From Pseudomonadota bacterium (GTDB lineage: Bacteria; Desulfobacterota; Syntrophorhabdia; Syntrophorhabdales; Syntrophorhabdaceae): a DNA stretch of 33,685 nucleotides. The DNA lies in the NCBI GenBank assembly GCA_026388255.1, contig JAPLKC010000094.1, forward strand, positions 16,597 through 50,281, given 5' to 3'. Under the pieces are notes generated by a model. It was given only the letters and a program-made list of their open reading frames with translations. It did no database searches and was not told the origin of the DNA. Positions 16,927-24,334 of this stretch are shown here, piece after piece. The stretch's first letter is position 1; the number at the start of each line of letters is the position of its first letter. Made by a program: the position numbers and the translations under genes.

Positions 16927-16969
16927 ATATAGCTAAAATAATAAAATATCAGTTTGCCAAGGAAGAATT

Positions 16970-17431
16970 ATGGTAATTAACAACTATAAAAGCGATATGT
17001 GTAACGAAGAAAAAGTCTTGATGGCTGTTGTGAGAGCGGCAGAGACCTTTAAGAGGGCGATATCTGCTATTTTCAGGAACTACGACCTCTCATTTCCACA
17101 ATACAATATCCTGAGGGTGCTTGATGCTTCAAAAAACGGTCAGAGCAGGATTACTCATGTTAGCCGGATCATGCTTGTTCCTGGAGCCAATATGACCGGC
17201 ATTGCCAAGAGACTTGAAAAAAATGGTTTTATTATAAGAAAATCAGATCCCAGAGATGAGCGGGTAACGATACTCGATATCACACAAAAAGGAAAAGCAA
17301 CCTTAGTAAGCATAGAAAAAGATCGGGATAAATGTCAGGAAAAAATACTAAAAGGGTTCTCTCAAAAAGAAAAGGAAGAACTACTCTATGAAGTCAAAAA
17401 GCTCATCAAAAACAGTTTGGAGATCGTATAA
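16970..17431 (+). CDS. MarR-family transcriptional regulator
   Basis: This 153-residue dimeric winged-helix regulator has the expected order. N-terminal dimerisation helices come first, then SFPQYNILRVLDASKNGQ. The recognition helix region RIMLVPGANMTGIAKRLEKNGFI is followed by the wing RKSDPRDERVTILDITQKGKATL and C-terminal helices rich in Lys and Glu. The DPRDER motif is diagnostic of MarR. SD AAGGAAG lies 6 nt before ATG 16970. It is divergent from the phosphorylase gene and about 400 bp upstream of the liv operon in the same direction. Its ligand and targets are unknown; the gene itself, the divergent salvage operon and the liv operon are the nearest candidates. Confidence 0.9.
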   Translation: MVINNYKSDMCNEEKVLMAVVRAAETFKRAISAIFRNYDLSFPQYNILRVLDASKNGQSRITHVSRIMLVPGANMTGIAKRLEKNGFIIRKSDPRDERVTILDITQKGKATLVSIEKDRDKCQEKILKGFSQKEKEELLYEVKKLIKNSLEIV

Positions 17432-17827
17432 AAACCTGTTAATGTTTCAGTCATCCCCTGAGACCGGACGATTACGCCATCCGCTAACTTATCGTGGACA
17501 ATCCTGCCCCATCTTTGTTATGCTAACTACATATTGAAACCTTTGCAAAAGCACCCTGATTGCTTTTTATGTTATTCCGGCAAAAGCCGGTGTCTTCACT
17601 TGCGCAAGCAACATCCAGTAAATTTAATAACTTCCGGATACCGGTTTTCACCCTCGGATCACCCGCAAGCGGGTACCCGCACTCCGGGGCAGGCTTAATG
17701 ACGGCATTTTTAGAATTTTGCAAAGGTCTTACATTAACCGTTCTATGATGCAAGAGAAATCATAAGCTCTGAGGCAAATATCCTCCGGCTTTGCTATTCT
17801 CAATAATATTAATGCAAGGAGAGTTCT
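17432..17827. other. 396-nt intergenic region upstream of the liv operon
   Basis: I see no convincing gene here. The region contains the 12-bp inverted repeat pair with internal hairpins described as a separate entry (17539-17727). Immediately before livJ it has the ribosome binding site AAGGAG (17816-17821). No strong promoter boxes were identified between 17728 and 17815, although the liv operon must be transcribed from somewhere in this region or from the MarR gene. Confidence 0.7.
17539..17727. repeat. possible MITE-like or dispersed repeat with 12-bp terminal inverted repeats
   Basis: ACCTTTGCAAAA (17539-17550) and its exact reverse complement TTTTGCAAAGGT (17716-17727) bound a 189-bp segment. 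Inside it lie several short palindromes: CCGGC-AAAA-GCCGG (17577-17590), CTTGCGCAAG (17599-17608), ACCCGC-AA-GCGGGT (17661-17674) and the overlapping GGGTACCC. Hairpin density and flanking inverted repeats are what non-autonomous elements show. I see no target-site duplication, and a 12-bp inverted repeat over this distance could arise by chance in a window of this size. Open frames on the minus strand inside it look like translated repeat, not genes. Confidence 0.5.
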
Positions 17828-18994
17828 ATGAAAAAAGCATTTTTATTTGTGGTTTTGTGCATGGTTGCATCGGTTTTTCTGACTGCCTGCAGTGGTGAAA
17901 AAGGTTCTACCGTCAGGATAGGCGTCATCGCTGAATTGACCGGTGATATGCCTGCCGTGGGTGAGTCATGCAAGAAGGCCGCAGAAATGGCCGTCCAGGA
18001 AGTGAATAATGCGGGCGGACTCGATATTGACAATAAAAAATATAAAGTAGAGCTTTTTGTTGAAGATAATGCCGGTAAGGCCGATCAGTCTGCCTCTGCA
18101 GCCCAGAAACTGATCACCCAGAAGAAGGTACACGCAATAATTGGCCCGAATGCAACCCGCTATGCCATCCCTGCATCGGAGATTGCCGAGAGTTCAAAGG
18201 TAGTCCTAATAAGCCCATGGTCTACGAATCCTAAAACCACCCTTGATGCCAAAACCAACGCCCCGAAAAAATATGTATTTCGGGCCTGTTTCATTGATCC
18301 TTTTCAGGGCCGGGTTGTTGCAAAGTTTGCCATGGAAAGTCTGAAGGTAAAAAAAGCTGCTGTGCTCTATGATGTTGCCTCTGATTACAATAAAGGCATT
18401 GCCGAATTTTTTAAAGAGACCTTCGAGCAGAGCGGGGGTAAGGTGGTGGCCTTTGAGACTTACACCACAAACGATAAGGATTTTTCGGGACAGTTGACGA
18501 AGATAAAGAAGGCTTCCCCGGATATAATATTTTTACCCAACTACTACAGTGAAATACCTTTGCAGATCCAACAGGCAAAGCGTCTTGGCATTGAAGTACC
18601 GATTGTCGGGAGCGATTCATGGGGGAGTCAGGAACTGCTTAAGCTCTGCGGCAAGGATTGTGAAGGTTGTTATTTCAGCACCCATTATGCTGCAGATGCT
18701 GCAACCCCTGTGGCAGCAAAATTTATCGAAGCTTTTAAGACAAAGTATGGGGTTATGCCCGACGATGTAGCAGCCCTTACCTACGATTCCTTCGGGCTCC
18801 TCTGGCAGGCGATTAAAGGGGCTAACCGGGTCGATCGGCAGGCAGTCCGGGACGCATTAGCCGGAATCCTCAAATATGAGGGCGTAACAGGGAATATGCA
18901 GTTTAAGGAAGGATCGGGTGATCCTGTAAAGAGTGCGGTAATACTCCGGATTAAGGATGGAAAATTCGTCTATTTTGTGAGCGCAAACCCATAG
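17828..18994 (+). CDS. livJ: branched-chain amino acid ABC transporter substrate-binding lipoprotein
   Basis: LivJ-type receptor (periplasmic binding protein fold I) for branched-chain amino acids or a related small acid. The 388-residue precursor has a lipoprotein signal peptide with lipobox FLTAC (Cys21). The mature part starts with VRIGVIAELTGDMPAVG and continues with AAEMAVQEVNNAGG, the hinge INGP-like VHAIIGPNATRYAIPASEIAE, and ALTYDSFGLLWQAI, all typical of the family. SD AAGGAG is 6 nt before ATG. The 182-nt spacer to livH is unusual for the operon and contains hairpins. The true substrate may differ, since liv-type systems in anaerobes also import aromatic acids and amides. Confidence 0.92.
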   Translation: MKKAFLFVVLCMVASVFLTACSGEKGSTVRIGVIAELTGDMPAVGESCKKAAEMAVQEVNNAGGLDIDNKKYKVELFVEDNAGKADQSASAAQKLITQKKVHAIIGPNATRYAIPASEIAESSKVVLISPWSTNPKTTLDAKTNAPKKYVFRACFIDPFQGRVVAKFAMESLKVKKAAVLYDVASDYNKGIAEFFKETFEQSGGKVVAFETYTTNDKDFSGQLTKIKKASPDIIFLPNYYSEIPLQIQQAKRLGIEVPIVGSDSWGSQELLKLCGKDCEGCYFSTHYAADAATPVAAKFIEAFKTKYGVMPDDVAALTYDSFGLLWQAIKGANRVDRQAVRDALAGILKYEGVTGNMQFKEGSGDPVKSAVILRIKDGKFVYFVSANP

Positions 18995-19176
18995 TGCCGA
19001 TTACGGATTGCCGATTGTTGTTTCTTAAGTCCAGAACGAATCCCCCCGAGGCAAGCCTCGACGAGGCATCGAAAAGAAATTTTGAACAGATTTATTTTTT
19101 GAAGCAAGCTTCGAAATATGAAACCCGAGGGGCAATCAAAAATACAAAATACAGTTCCGGATTGCGGTGATTTAAA
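18995..19176. repeat. hairpin-rich spacer between livJ and livH
   Basis: Two compact stem-loops are present: CGAGGC-AA-GCCTCG (19047-19060) and GAAGC-AA-GCTTC (19101-19112). They are flanked by CCCC (from 19042) and CCCGAGGGG (19124-19132). Both stems have the apex GCAAGC, the same as the hairpin at 17661-17674. No T tract follows, so they are unlikely to terminate fully. Stem-loops after a binding-protein gene usually protect its mRNA and lower expression of the permease genes. Confidence 0.6.
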
Positions 19177-20052
19177 ATGTCCTATGTCCTCCAGCAATTG
19201 ATGAATGCTTTTCAACTTGGCAGCATATACGCATTGATTGCCCTGGGTTATACAATGGTCTACGGAATTCTCACCATGATAAATTTTGCCCATGGTGATC
19301 TCTTCATGGTGGGCGCTTTTCTCTGCTTTGTTGCGGCAGTCTTCCTGAAACTTTCCTTTGTGCCGGTGATGTTGATATCCATGTTCGGAGTGGCCCTTCT
19401 CGGGGTTGTAATTGAACGTCTGGCTTATAAGCCCCTGAGGCAGGCGCCCCGTGTATCTGCAATTATTACGGCACTGGGAGTAGGTCTTTTTCTGGAAAAT
19501 TTTACCCTTGCTCTGAACCCCTACCCCAAACAGATACCCCAGCTTATGTCCAATACGACATGGACTATCCTGGGGGTATCCATATCTTCTCTCCAGGCGT
19601 TTATTATTGTACTTTCGTTATTGTTGATGCTGATCCTGGACCTGATTGTGAGGAAGACCATGGTAGGAATGGCCATGAGGGCCATTTCGTGGGACAAGGC
19701 AACGGTGCCTCTTATGGGGGTGCCGATGAATCTGATAATCTCTGTAACCTTTGCCATCGGCGCCAGTCTTGGTGGAGCGGCAGGGGTAATGTATGGCCTG
19801 GCATACCCGGTAATAGACCCATACATGGGGATCATGGTAGGATGGAAGGCCTTTATATCTGCCGTAGTAGGCGGAATAGGCAATATCCGGGGCGCCATGA
19901 TCGGCGGTTATATCCTCGGTATGGTGGAAATCCTTGTCGTTGCCTTTTTTCCCTCTACATACCGTGATTTCGTTGCCTTTGCGCTCCTGATTGTACTGCT
20001 CATATTCCGGCCTTACGGCATACTCGGCAAACCCCAGCCGCAGAAGGTATAG
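19177..20052 (+). CDS. livH: branched-chain amino acid ABC transporter permease LivH
   Basis: This 291-residue inner-membrane permease has about eight hydrophobic helices and the LivH signatures. These are QLGSIYALIALGYTMVYGILTMINFAHG in the first helices (split here as two overlapping motifs, residues 12-40), VIERLAYKPLRQAPRVSAIITALGVGLFLEN and GWKAFISAVVGGIGNIRGAMIGGY, the cytoplasmic EAA-like loop that contacts the ATPases. It ends LIFRPYGILGKP. The ribosome binding site is weak (GGTGA), consistent with lower expression than livJ. It pairs with LivM, 3 nt downstream. Confidence 0.93.
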   Translation: MSYVLQQLMNAFQLGSIYALIALGYTMVYGILTMINFAHGDLFMVGAFLCFVAAVFLKLSFVPVMLISMFGVALLGVVIERLAYKPLRQAPRVSAIITALGVGLFLENFTLALNPYPKQIPQLMSNTTWTILGVSISSLQAFIIVLSLLLMLILDLIVRKTMVGMAMRAISWDKATVPLMGVPMNLIISVTFAIGASLGGAAGVMYGLAYPVIDPYMGIMVGWKAFISAVVGGIGNIRGAMIGGYILGMVEILVVAFFPSTYRDFVAFALLIVLLIFRPYGILGKPQPQKV

Positions 20053-20055
20053 GCT

Positions 20056-21084
20056 GTGGAAAATAGGGAAGACATATTGCAAACGGTTACGCAACTCTGG
20101 AGAAAATTGATGCGTATGCGCTGGCTCTTGCCGGCGCTTCTGGCTTTTATCTTTTTGACCTCTCTCGCTGTCCATCATTTTGAACTCCTTGATCTTTACA
20201 TACAGCTAATCTTAATGTATGTAGGCATAAATATCATCCTCACGTTGAGCCTTAACCTGATAAACGGTTATATGGGCGAATTCTCCGTGGGCCATGCAGG
20301 ATTCATGGCAATAGGCGCCTACATCGCCTCTTTTCTCACGGTAAGAGTCTTTCCTGCTCATATGGCAGTCTGGCTCTTTCCCCTTGCAGTTCTCGCAGGA
20401 GGGATCGGAGCTGCCATTGTCGGATTGATAGTGGCCTTTCCTTCATTTAAAACAAGGGGCGATTACCTTGCTATTGTCACTCTTGCCTTTGGCATGATTG
20501 TCAAGTCGGCGATAGAAAACATCGACACCCTCGGCGGACCAAGAGGTTTTCTCGGTATGGAGAAACTGTCCACACTCCCATGGGTATTCTTTTGGGCAGC
20601 TTTGTCTGTATGGGCGATCCGGAACCTTGTTTACTCAAATTTCGGGAGAGGTGTGCTCTCAATACGTGAAGATGAAATAGCAAGCGACCTCATGAGCGTT
20701 AATACAAAAGAGGTGAAAATTATCGCATTTGTTGTATCATCTTTCTTTGCCGGGGTTGCAGGCGCCCTCTTTGCGCATCTTCTGCAATTTATCAATCCCC
20801 GTGCTTTTGATATTATAAAATCGACGGACATACTTATCATGGTATACCTCGGCGGTATCGGGTCTATTGCAGGATCAATTCTTGGCGCTACAATTTATAC
20901 AGTACTGCTGGAGGTCTTAAGACCCATGGGCATATGGCGTATGGTTTTTATGCCGCTCATGCTGGTAATGCTCATGATCTTCCGGCCAAAAGGCATTATG
21001 GGTCTCAAGGAATTCCGTTGGTTTGTCCCTATTCGCGATCTTTTTGCAAGCAGACTATGGCGTGAGAAAAGAGAGGACAGGTAA
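20056..21084 (+). CDS. livM: branched-chain amino acid ABC transporter permease LivM
   Basis: The second liv permease has 342 residues and starts with GTG at 20056. About 40 polar or weakly hydrophobic residues precede the core, which contains LNLINGYMGEFSVGHAGFMAIGAYIASFLTV and FKTRGDYLAIVTLAFGMIVK in shorter family blocks. IREDEIASDLMSVNTKEVKIIAFVVSSFFAGVAGALFAH and YLGGIGSIAGSILGA form the ATPase-coupling region. It ends FRPKGIMGLKEFR, typical for LivM. The stop codon TAA shares its last A with the livG ATG at 21084 (TAATG), so translation of livG is coupled. Confidence 0.93.
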   Translation: MENREDILQTVTQLWRKLMRMRWLLPALLAFIFLTSLAVHHFELLDLYIQLILMYVGINIILTLSLNLINGYMGEFSVGHAGFMAIGAYIASFLTVRVFPAHMAVWLFPLAVLAGGIGAAIVGLIVAFPSFKTRGDYLAIVTLAFGMIVKSAIENIDTLGGPRGFLGMEKLSTLPWVFFWAALSVWAIRNLVYSNFGRGVLSIREDEIASDLMSVNTKEVKIIAFVVSSFFAGVAGALFAHLLQFINPRAFDIIKSTDILIMVYLGGIGSIAGSILGATIYTVLLEVLRPMGIWRMVFMPLMLVMLMIFRPKGIMGLKEFRWFVPIRDLFASRLWREKREDR

Positions 21085-21854
21085 TGGCAATCTTCAATGC
21101 CCAGGGGGTTAGTCACTATTTCGGCGGGCTGGCAGCGGTATCAGGCTTTAGCCTGAGCCTGGAACCGCATGAACTTGTCGGGATTATCGGGCCAAACGGT
21201 GCAGGAAAGACAACGGTTTTCAATCTCATCACCGGCGTATACAGCGCAACACAGGGAAGCATGACCTTTGAGGGTGTCCGGATTGTGGGAAAGAGGCCAA
21301 ATCAGGTCACCGCCCTCGGTATTGCCCGCACTTTTCAGAACATACGCCTTTTCAAAGAGATGACGGTTCTTGATAATATCAGGACTGCACATTATGCGAG
21401 GGTGGAATACAACCCCATAGATGCATTGCTCCATACAGGACGTTTCTGCAGAGAAGAGGAGAGGATTATATCCCACTCTATGGATCTGCTTGCCCATTTA
21501 AACCTGGAAACTCACGCCAATGAACTGTCGAAGAATCTCCCTTATGGTTTACAGCGGAGACTGGAAATTGCCAGGGCTCTTGCGACTGAACCGAAGCTTC
21601 TTCTTCTTGATGAGCCCGCTGCCGGTATGAACCCCCAGGAAGTTGACCGGCTCATGGAGCTTATCCGAAGGATAAAAAACGATTTTAACCTTACCATCCT
21701 GCTCATTGAGCATCAGATGCATTTTGTTATGAATATTTGTGAACGCTTGATAGTGCTTGATTTCGGTGAAACTATAGCCCAGGGCAAACCTCATGAGATA
21801 CAGAATAATCCCTTAGTTCTTGAAGCATACCTGGGTAAGGAGATACAGGGATGA
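21084..21854 (+). CDS. livG: branched-chain amino acid ABC transporter ATPase LivG
   Basis: One of the two liv ATPases, 256 residues. Walker A is GPNGAGKTT (36-44). The LivG-specific ALGIARTFQNIRLFKEMTVLDN follows the Q-loop. The signature region NLPYGLQRRLEIARALATEP replaces LSGGQ with the usual LivG form PYGLQ, and Walker B is LLLLDEPAAGMNP. ILLIEHQMHFVMNICERLIVLDFGETIAQG includes the H-loop. It acts as heterodimer with LivF, whose start overlaps this stop (ATGA-type, 21851-21854). Confidence 0.95.
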   Translation: MAIFNAQGVSHYFGGLAAVSGFSLSLEPHELVGIIGPNGAGKTTVFNLITGVYSATQGSMTFEGVRIVGKRPNQVTALGIARTFQNIRLFKEMTVLDNIRTAHYARVEYNPIDALLHTGRFCREEERIISHSMDLLAHLNLETHANELSKNLPYGLQRRLEIARALATEPKLLLLDEPAAGMNPQEVDRLMELIRRIKNDFNLTILLIEHQMHFVMNICERLIVLDFGETIAQGKPHEIQNNPLVLEAYLGKEIQG

Positions 21855-22570
21855 GCGAAACCGGGATTATACTTGAGGTAAAAGATCTTGCCATTACATA
21901 TGGAAATATCAAGGCTGTAGATGACATATCATTCCATGTATACGAAGGTGAAATTGTTACGCTCATCGGGGCAAACGGAGCAGGCAAGTCTTCTACACTC
22001 CGCGCTGTTTCAGGGGTGGAGCCTTACAAAGGCCATATATATTACAGGCAACGGGATTTGTGCAATGTACCTGCCCATCGGATTGTGGCCATGGGCATTG
22101 CTCATGTACCGGAAGGGCGCGGCATTTTCGGCAACCTCACGATTATGGAAAATCTGAAGCTTGCCACATGGCAGCGTAAGGATAAAGCAGAAATCTCAGA
22201 GGATTATGACCGTATCTTTACACTTTTTCCCCAACTTCATAAGAGAAGAAAACAGCTTGGGGGAACGCTCTCAGGGGGTGAGCAACAGATGCTTGCTCTA
22301 TCCCGTGCGATTATGAGCAGAGGCAGTACGATGCTCCTCGATGAGCCTTCCATGGGGCTTGCCCCTTTTCTGGTACGCAATATTTTCCAAGTCCTTACAG
22401 AGATCAACCAGGCGGGCACCACAATCCTCCTTGTTGAGCAGAATGCGCTTATGGCCCTATCCATAGCCTCACGGGCTTATGTGCTGGAGACCGGAAGGAT
22501 TACCATTTCCGGTTCAGGGGCAGAACTCATTGGTGATCCGAGGGTCAAGGAAGCCTATCTTGGATGTTGA
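21851..22570 (+). CDS. livF: branched-chain amino acid ABC transporter ATPase LivF
   Basis: The second liv ATPase, 239 residues. Walker A is GANGAGKSS, followed by the LivF-typical MGIAHVPEGRGIFGNLTIMENLKLA. Signature LSGGEQQMLALSRAIMS and Walker B MLLDEPSMGLAP are present, then ILLVEQNALMALSIASRAYVLETGRI. It is the last gene of the liv operon. The following 109 nt to the chemoreceptor gene contain no obvious terminator, so read-through into the chemosensory operon cannot be excluded. Confidence 0.95.
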   Translation: MSETGIILEVKDLAITYGNIKAVDDISFHVYEGEIVTLIGANGAGKSSTLRAVSGVEPYKGHIYYRQRDLCNVPAHRIVAMGIAHVPEGRGIFGNLTIMENLKLATWQRKDKAEISEDYDRIFTLFPQLHKRRKQLGGTLSGGEQQMLALSRAIMSRGSTMLLDEPSMGLAPFLVRNIFQVLTEINQAGTTILLVEQNALMALSIASRAYVLETGRITISGSGAELIGDPRVKEAYLGC

Positions 22571-22679
22571 AAATATTGATTTTATTTAATATCATTAGAA
22601 ATAAATTAAGAAAATCCAGTATCAAGTTTGTGCACACTTATGTTATTATTTTTAAAGGTTCATAGACCGGGGGTTCTAT

Positions 22680-24332
22680 ATGGTTAATTTTATGGGTAAA
22701 TTAAAGATTAAGTACAAGTTCTGGATCATTGTAGGAATAGCATTGTTCAGCCTCTTTTTAACTGAGTTTATATTCCTTGTCTCTTTGAAGGAAGACCTTC
22801 TGGAAGAAAAAAAGACGCGGACGCGAAACGTTGTAGAAGCGGCATACGGGGTTGTGCAATTCTATTACGATTCTGCCAAAAGCGGGAAAATCACCGATGA
22901 GGAGGCTCAGCAGAAGACAAAGGATTTAATAAGATCTTTACGCTATGAAGGGAATGAGTATTTCTGGATAAACGACATGAAGGCATTTATGGTTGCACAT
23001 CCATACTTTGAATTGGAAGGAAAAGACCAAACAGACCTGAAAGATGTTAAGGGGAAAAGGATCGTAGTTGCATTTGTTGAAAAGGTAAGGGCCCAAAAAG
23101 CCGGTTTTGTTGAATATTTATGGAAGAAGCCCGGCGCTGAAAAAGATACCCCTAAAATTACTTATGTAAAAGGATTTGAACCCTGGGGGTGGGTAATAGG
23201 TTCCGGAGTCTATACGGATGACGTTGATAAGATATTCTTGAATAAAGCCCTGAAACTGGCGCTTGTAATGGTTATATTAATCTTTGTTGTAGTAACGGTA
23301 TCCTGGCTTATTGCGAGGAGTATCACGCAACCGTTATCCTTTATGAAGAAAAGTTTACAGCGGGTTGCTGAAGGCGATCTTCGGATAAATAGTGCCGAGG
23401 AAGAGATGCGGGCGCAGGGGGCCGATGAAATCAGTCAGCTTGTAAGCGCCCTCAATCACATGAGGAAAAATCTCGATTCCCTTATAGGACAGGTACAGCT
23501 TTCCGGTATACAGGTGACCTCATCCACAACACAGATAGCTGCATCGGCAAGACAACTTGAGTCAACGGTTGCAGAACAGGCTGCATCTATTCGGGAGGTT
23601 ACTACAACAACCAAAAAGATATCCAACACATCTGAAGATTTGATGCAGACTATGGGCGGCGTTAGTGAAACAGCCTCACAGACCGCCGGCATGGCCGAAG
23701 AAGGACGCGATTCACTTAACCGTATGCAATCATCAATGCGTGCATTTATAGAAGCTACCGGTTACATATCGTCAAAGTTGGGCATTATTAATGAAAAGGC
23801 AAACAAGATTTCCGGTGTTGTTACTACCATCAATAAGATTTCAGATCAGACCAATCTTTTATCTCTGAATGCTGCCATTGAAGCAGAGAAGGCCGGAGAA
23901 TACGGGAAAGGATTTTCAGTGGTTGCCCGTGAGATCACACGTCTTTCCGATCAAACAGCGATAGCCACGAAAGATATAGAATATATGGTGAAGGAGATGC
24001 AGTCTTCAGTCTCATCCGGTGTTATGGAAATGGATAAATTCGCCGAAGGGGTACGACGAAACGTCGAAGCTGTTGAAATTATCGGCGATCAACTCGGTGA
24101 TATTATTGATCAAGCAAGGAAACTTGGTCCGCAATTCGAGGTAGTGAATGAGGGGATGCACATGCAGGTCGAGGGAGCGCAGCAGATCAGTGAGGCTATG
24201 AACCAGTTGTCCACGGCAGCGGAGCAGACGAGAGACTCTCTATCGGAGTATAAACGGGTGACAGAGCAACTCAACTCCGCAGTGCAGGTTTTACAAAATG
24301 AGGTCTCACGTTTTAAATTAAATCGCGGATAA
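22680..24332 (+). CDS. methyl-accepting chemoreceptor with sCache_2 sensor domain, WspA-like signalling domain
   Basis: This 550-residue receptor has TM1 at about 15-36 and a periplasmic single-Cache (sCache_2) domain at about 45-185. The latter carries the hallmark YFWINDM, HPYFELEGKD and KGFEPWGWVIGSGVYTDDVD blocks. TM2 is at about 190-211, then HAMP and a long coiled-coil signalling domain. The hairpin tip reads INKISDQTNLLSLNAAIEAE, then KAGEYGKGFSVVAREI. The C-terminal arm (SSGVMEMDKFAEGVRR, VNEGMHMQVEGAQQI) resembles WspA of Pseudomonas, whose own sensor domain is different. sCache_2 receptors often sense small carboxylates. The start ATG follows GGGGG by about 7 nt. First gene of the chemosensory operon. 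Confidence 0.9.
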   Translation: MVNFMGKLKIKYKFWIIVGIALFSLFLTEFIFLVSLKEDLLEEKKTRTRNVVEAAYGVVQFYYDSAKSGKITDEEAQQKTKDLIRSLRYEGNEYFWINDMKAFMVAHPYFELEGKDQTDLKDVKGKRIVVAFVEKVRAQKAGFVEYLWKKPGAEKDTPKITYVKGFEPWGWVIGSGVYTDDVDKIFLNKALKLALVMVILIFVVVTVSWLIARSITQPLSFMKKSLQRVAEGDLRINSAEEEMRAQGADEISQLVSALNHMRKNLDSLIGQVQLSGIQVTSSTTQIAASARQLESTVAEQAASIREVTTTTKKISNTSEDLMQTMGGVSETASQTAGMAEEGRDSLNRMQSSMRAFIEATGYISSKLGIINEKANKISGVVTTINKISDQTNLLSLNAAIEAEKAGEYGKGFSVVAREITRLSDQTAIATKDIEYMVKEMQSSVSSGVMEMDKFAEGVRRNVEAVEIIGDQLGDIIDQARKLGPQFEVVNEGMHMQVEGAQQISEAMNQLSTAAEQTRDSLSEYKRVTEQLNSAVQVLQNEVSRFKLNRG

Positions 24333-24334
24333 TT

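Larger units (their letters stand above)
16611..16969. other. 359-nt intergenic region between divergent phosphorylase and MarR genes: hairpins, tandem repeat
   Basis: I see no gene here. Close to the leftward phosphorylase are two adjacent hairpins: CCTCA/TGAGG (16633-16637 with 16642-16646) and TGTGAGC/GCTCACA (16648-16654 with 16666-16672). On the phosphorylase strand they would be in its leader. GTATGCTATAT is tandemly duplicated at 16702-16723. An AT-rich stretch at 16919-16952 precedes the MarR gene. No known riboswitch consensus was recognised, including the SAM, SAH and cyclic-di-GMP classes. Confidence 0.7.

Noticed and set aside
13357-16967. Identical 14-mer TTGCCAAGGAAGAA at 13357-13370 and 16954-16967, each just before an ATG
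   Set aside because: One or two identical 14-mers are expected by chance in a window of this length. The first ATG (13373) opens only a 44-codon frame antisense to nth, and the second is the normal ribosome binding site of the MarR gene.
16611-16969. Known riboswitch (SAM, SAH, preQ1, cyclic-di-GMP) in the divergent gap
   Set aside because: Hairpins are present, but none of the conserved core sequences of these classes could be matched by eye.
17523-17753. 76-codon open frame on the minus strand within the repeat-bearing gap
   Set aside because: It coincides with the inverted-repeat element, has no ribosome binding site that I can see, and reads like translated hairpin DNA without recognisable domain features.
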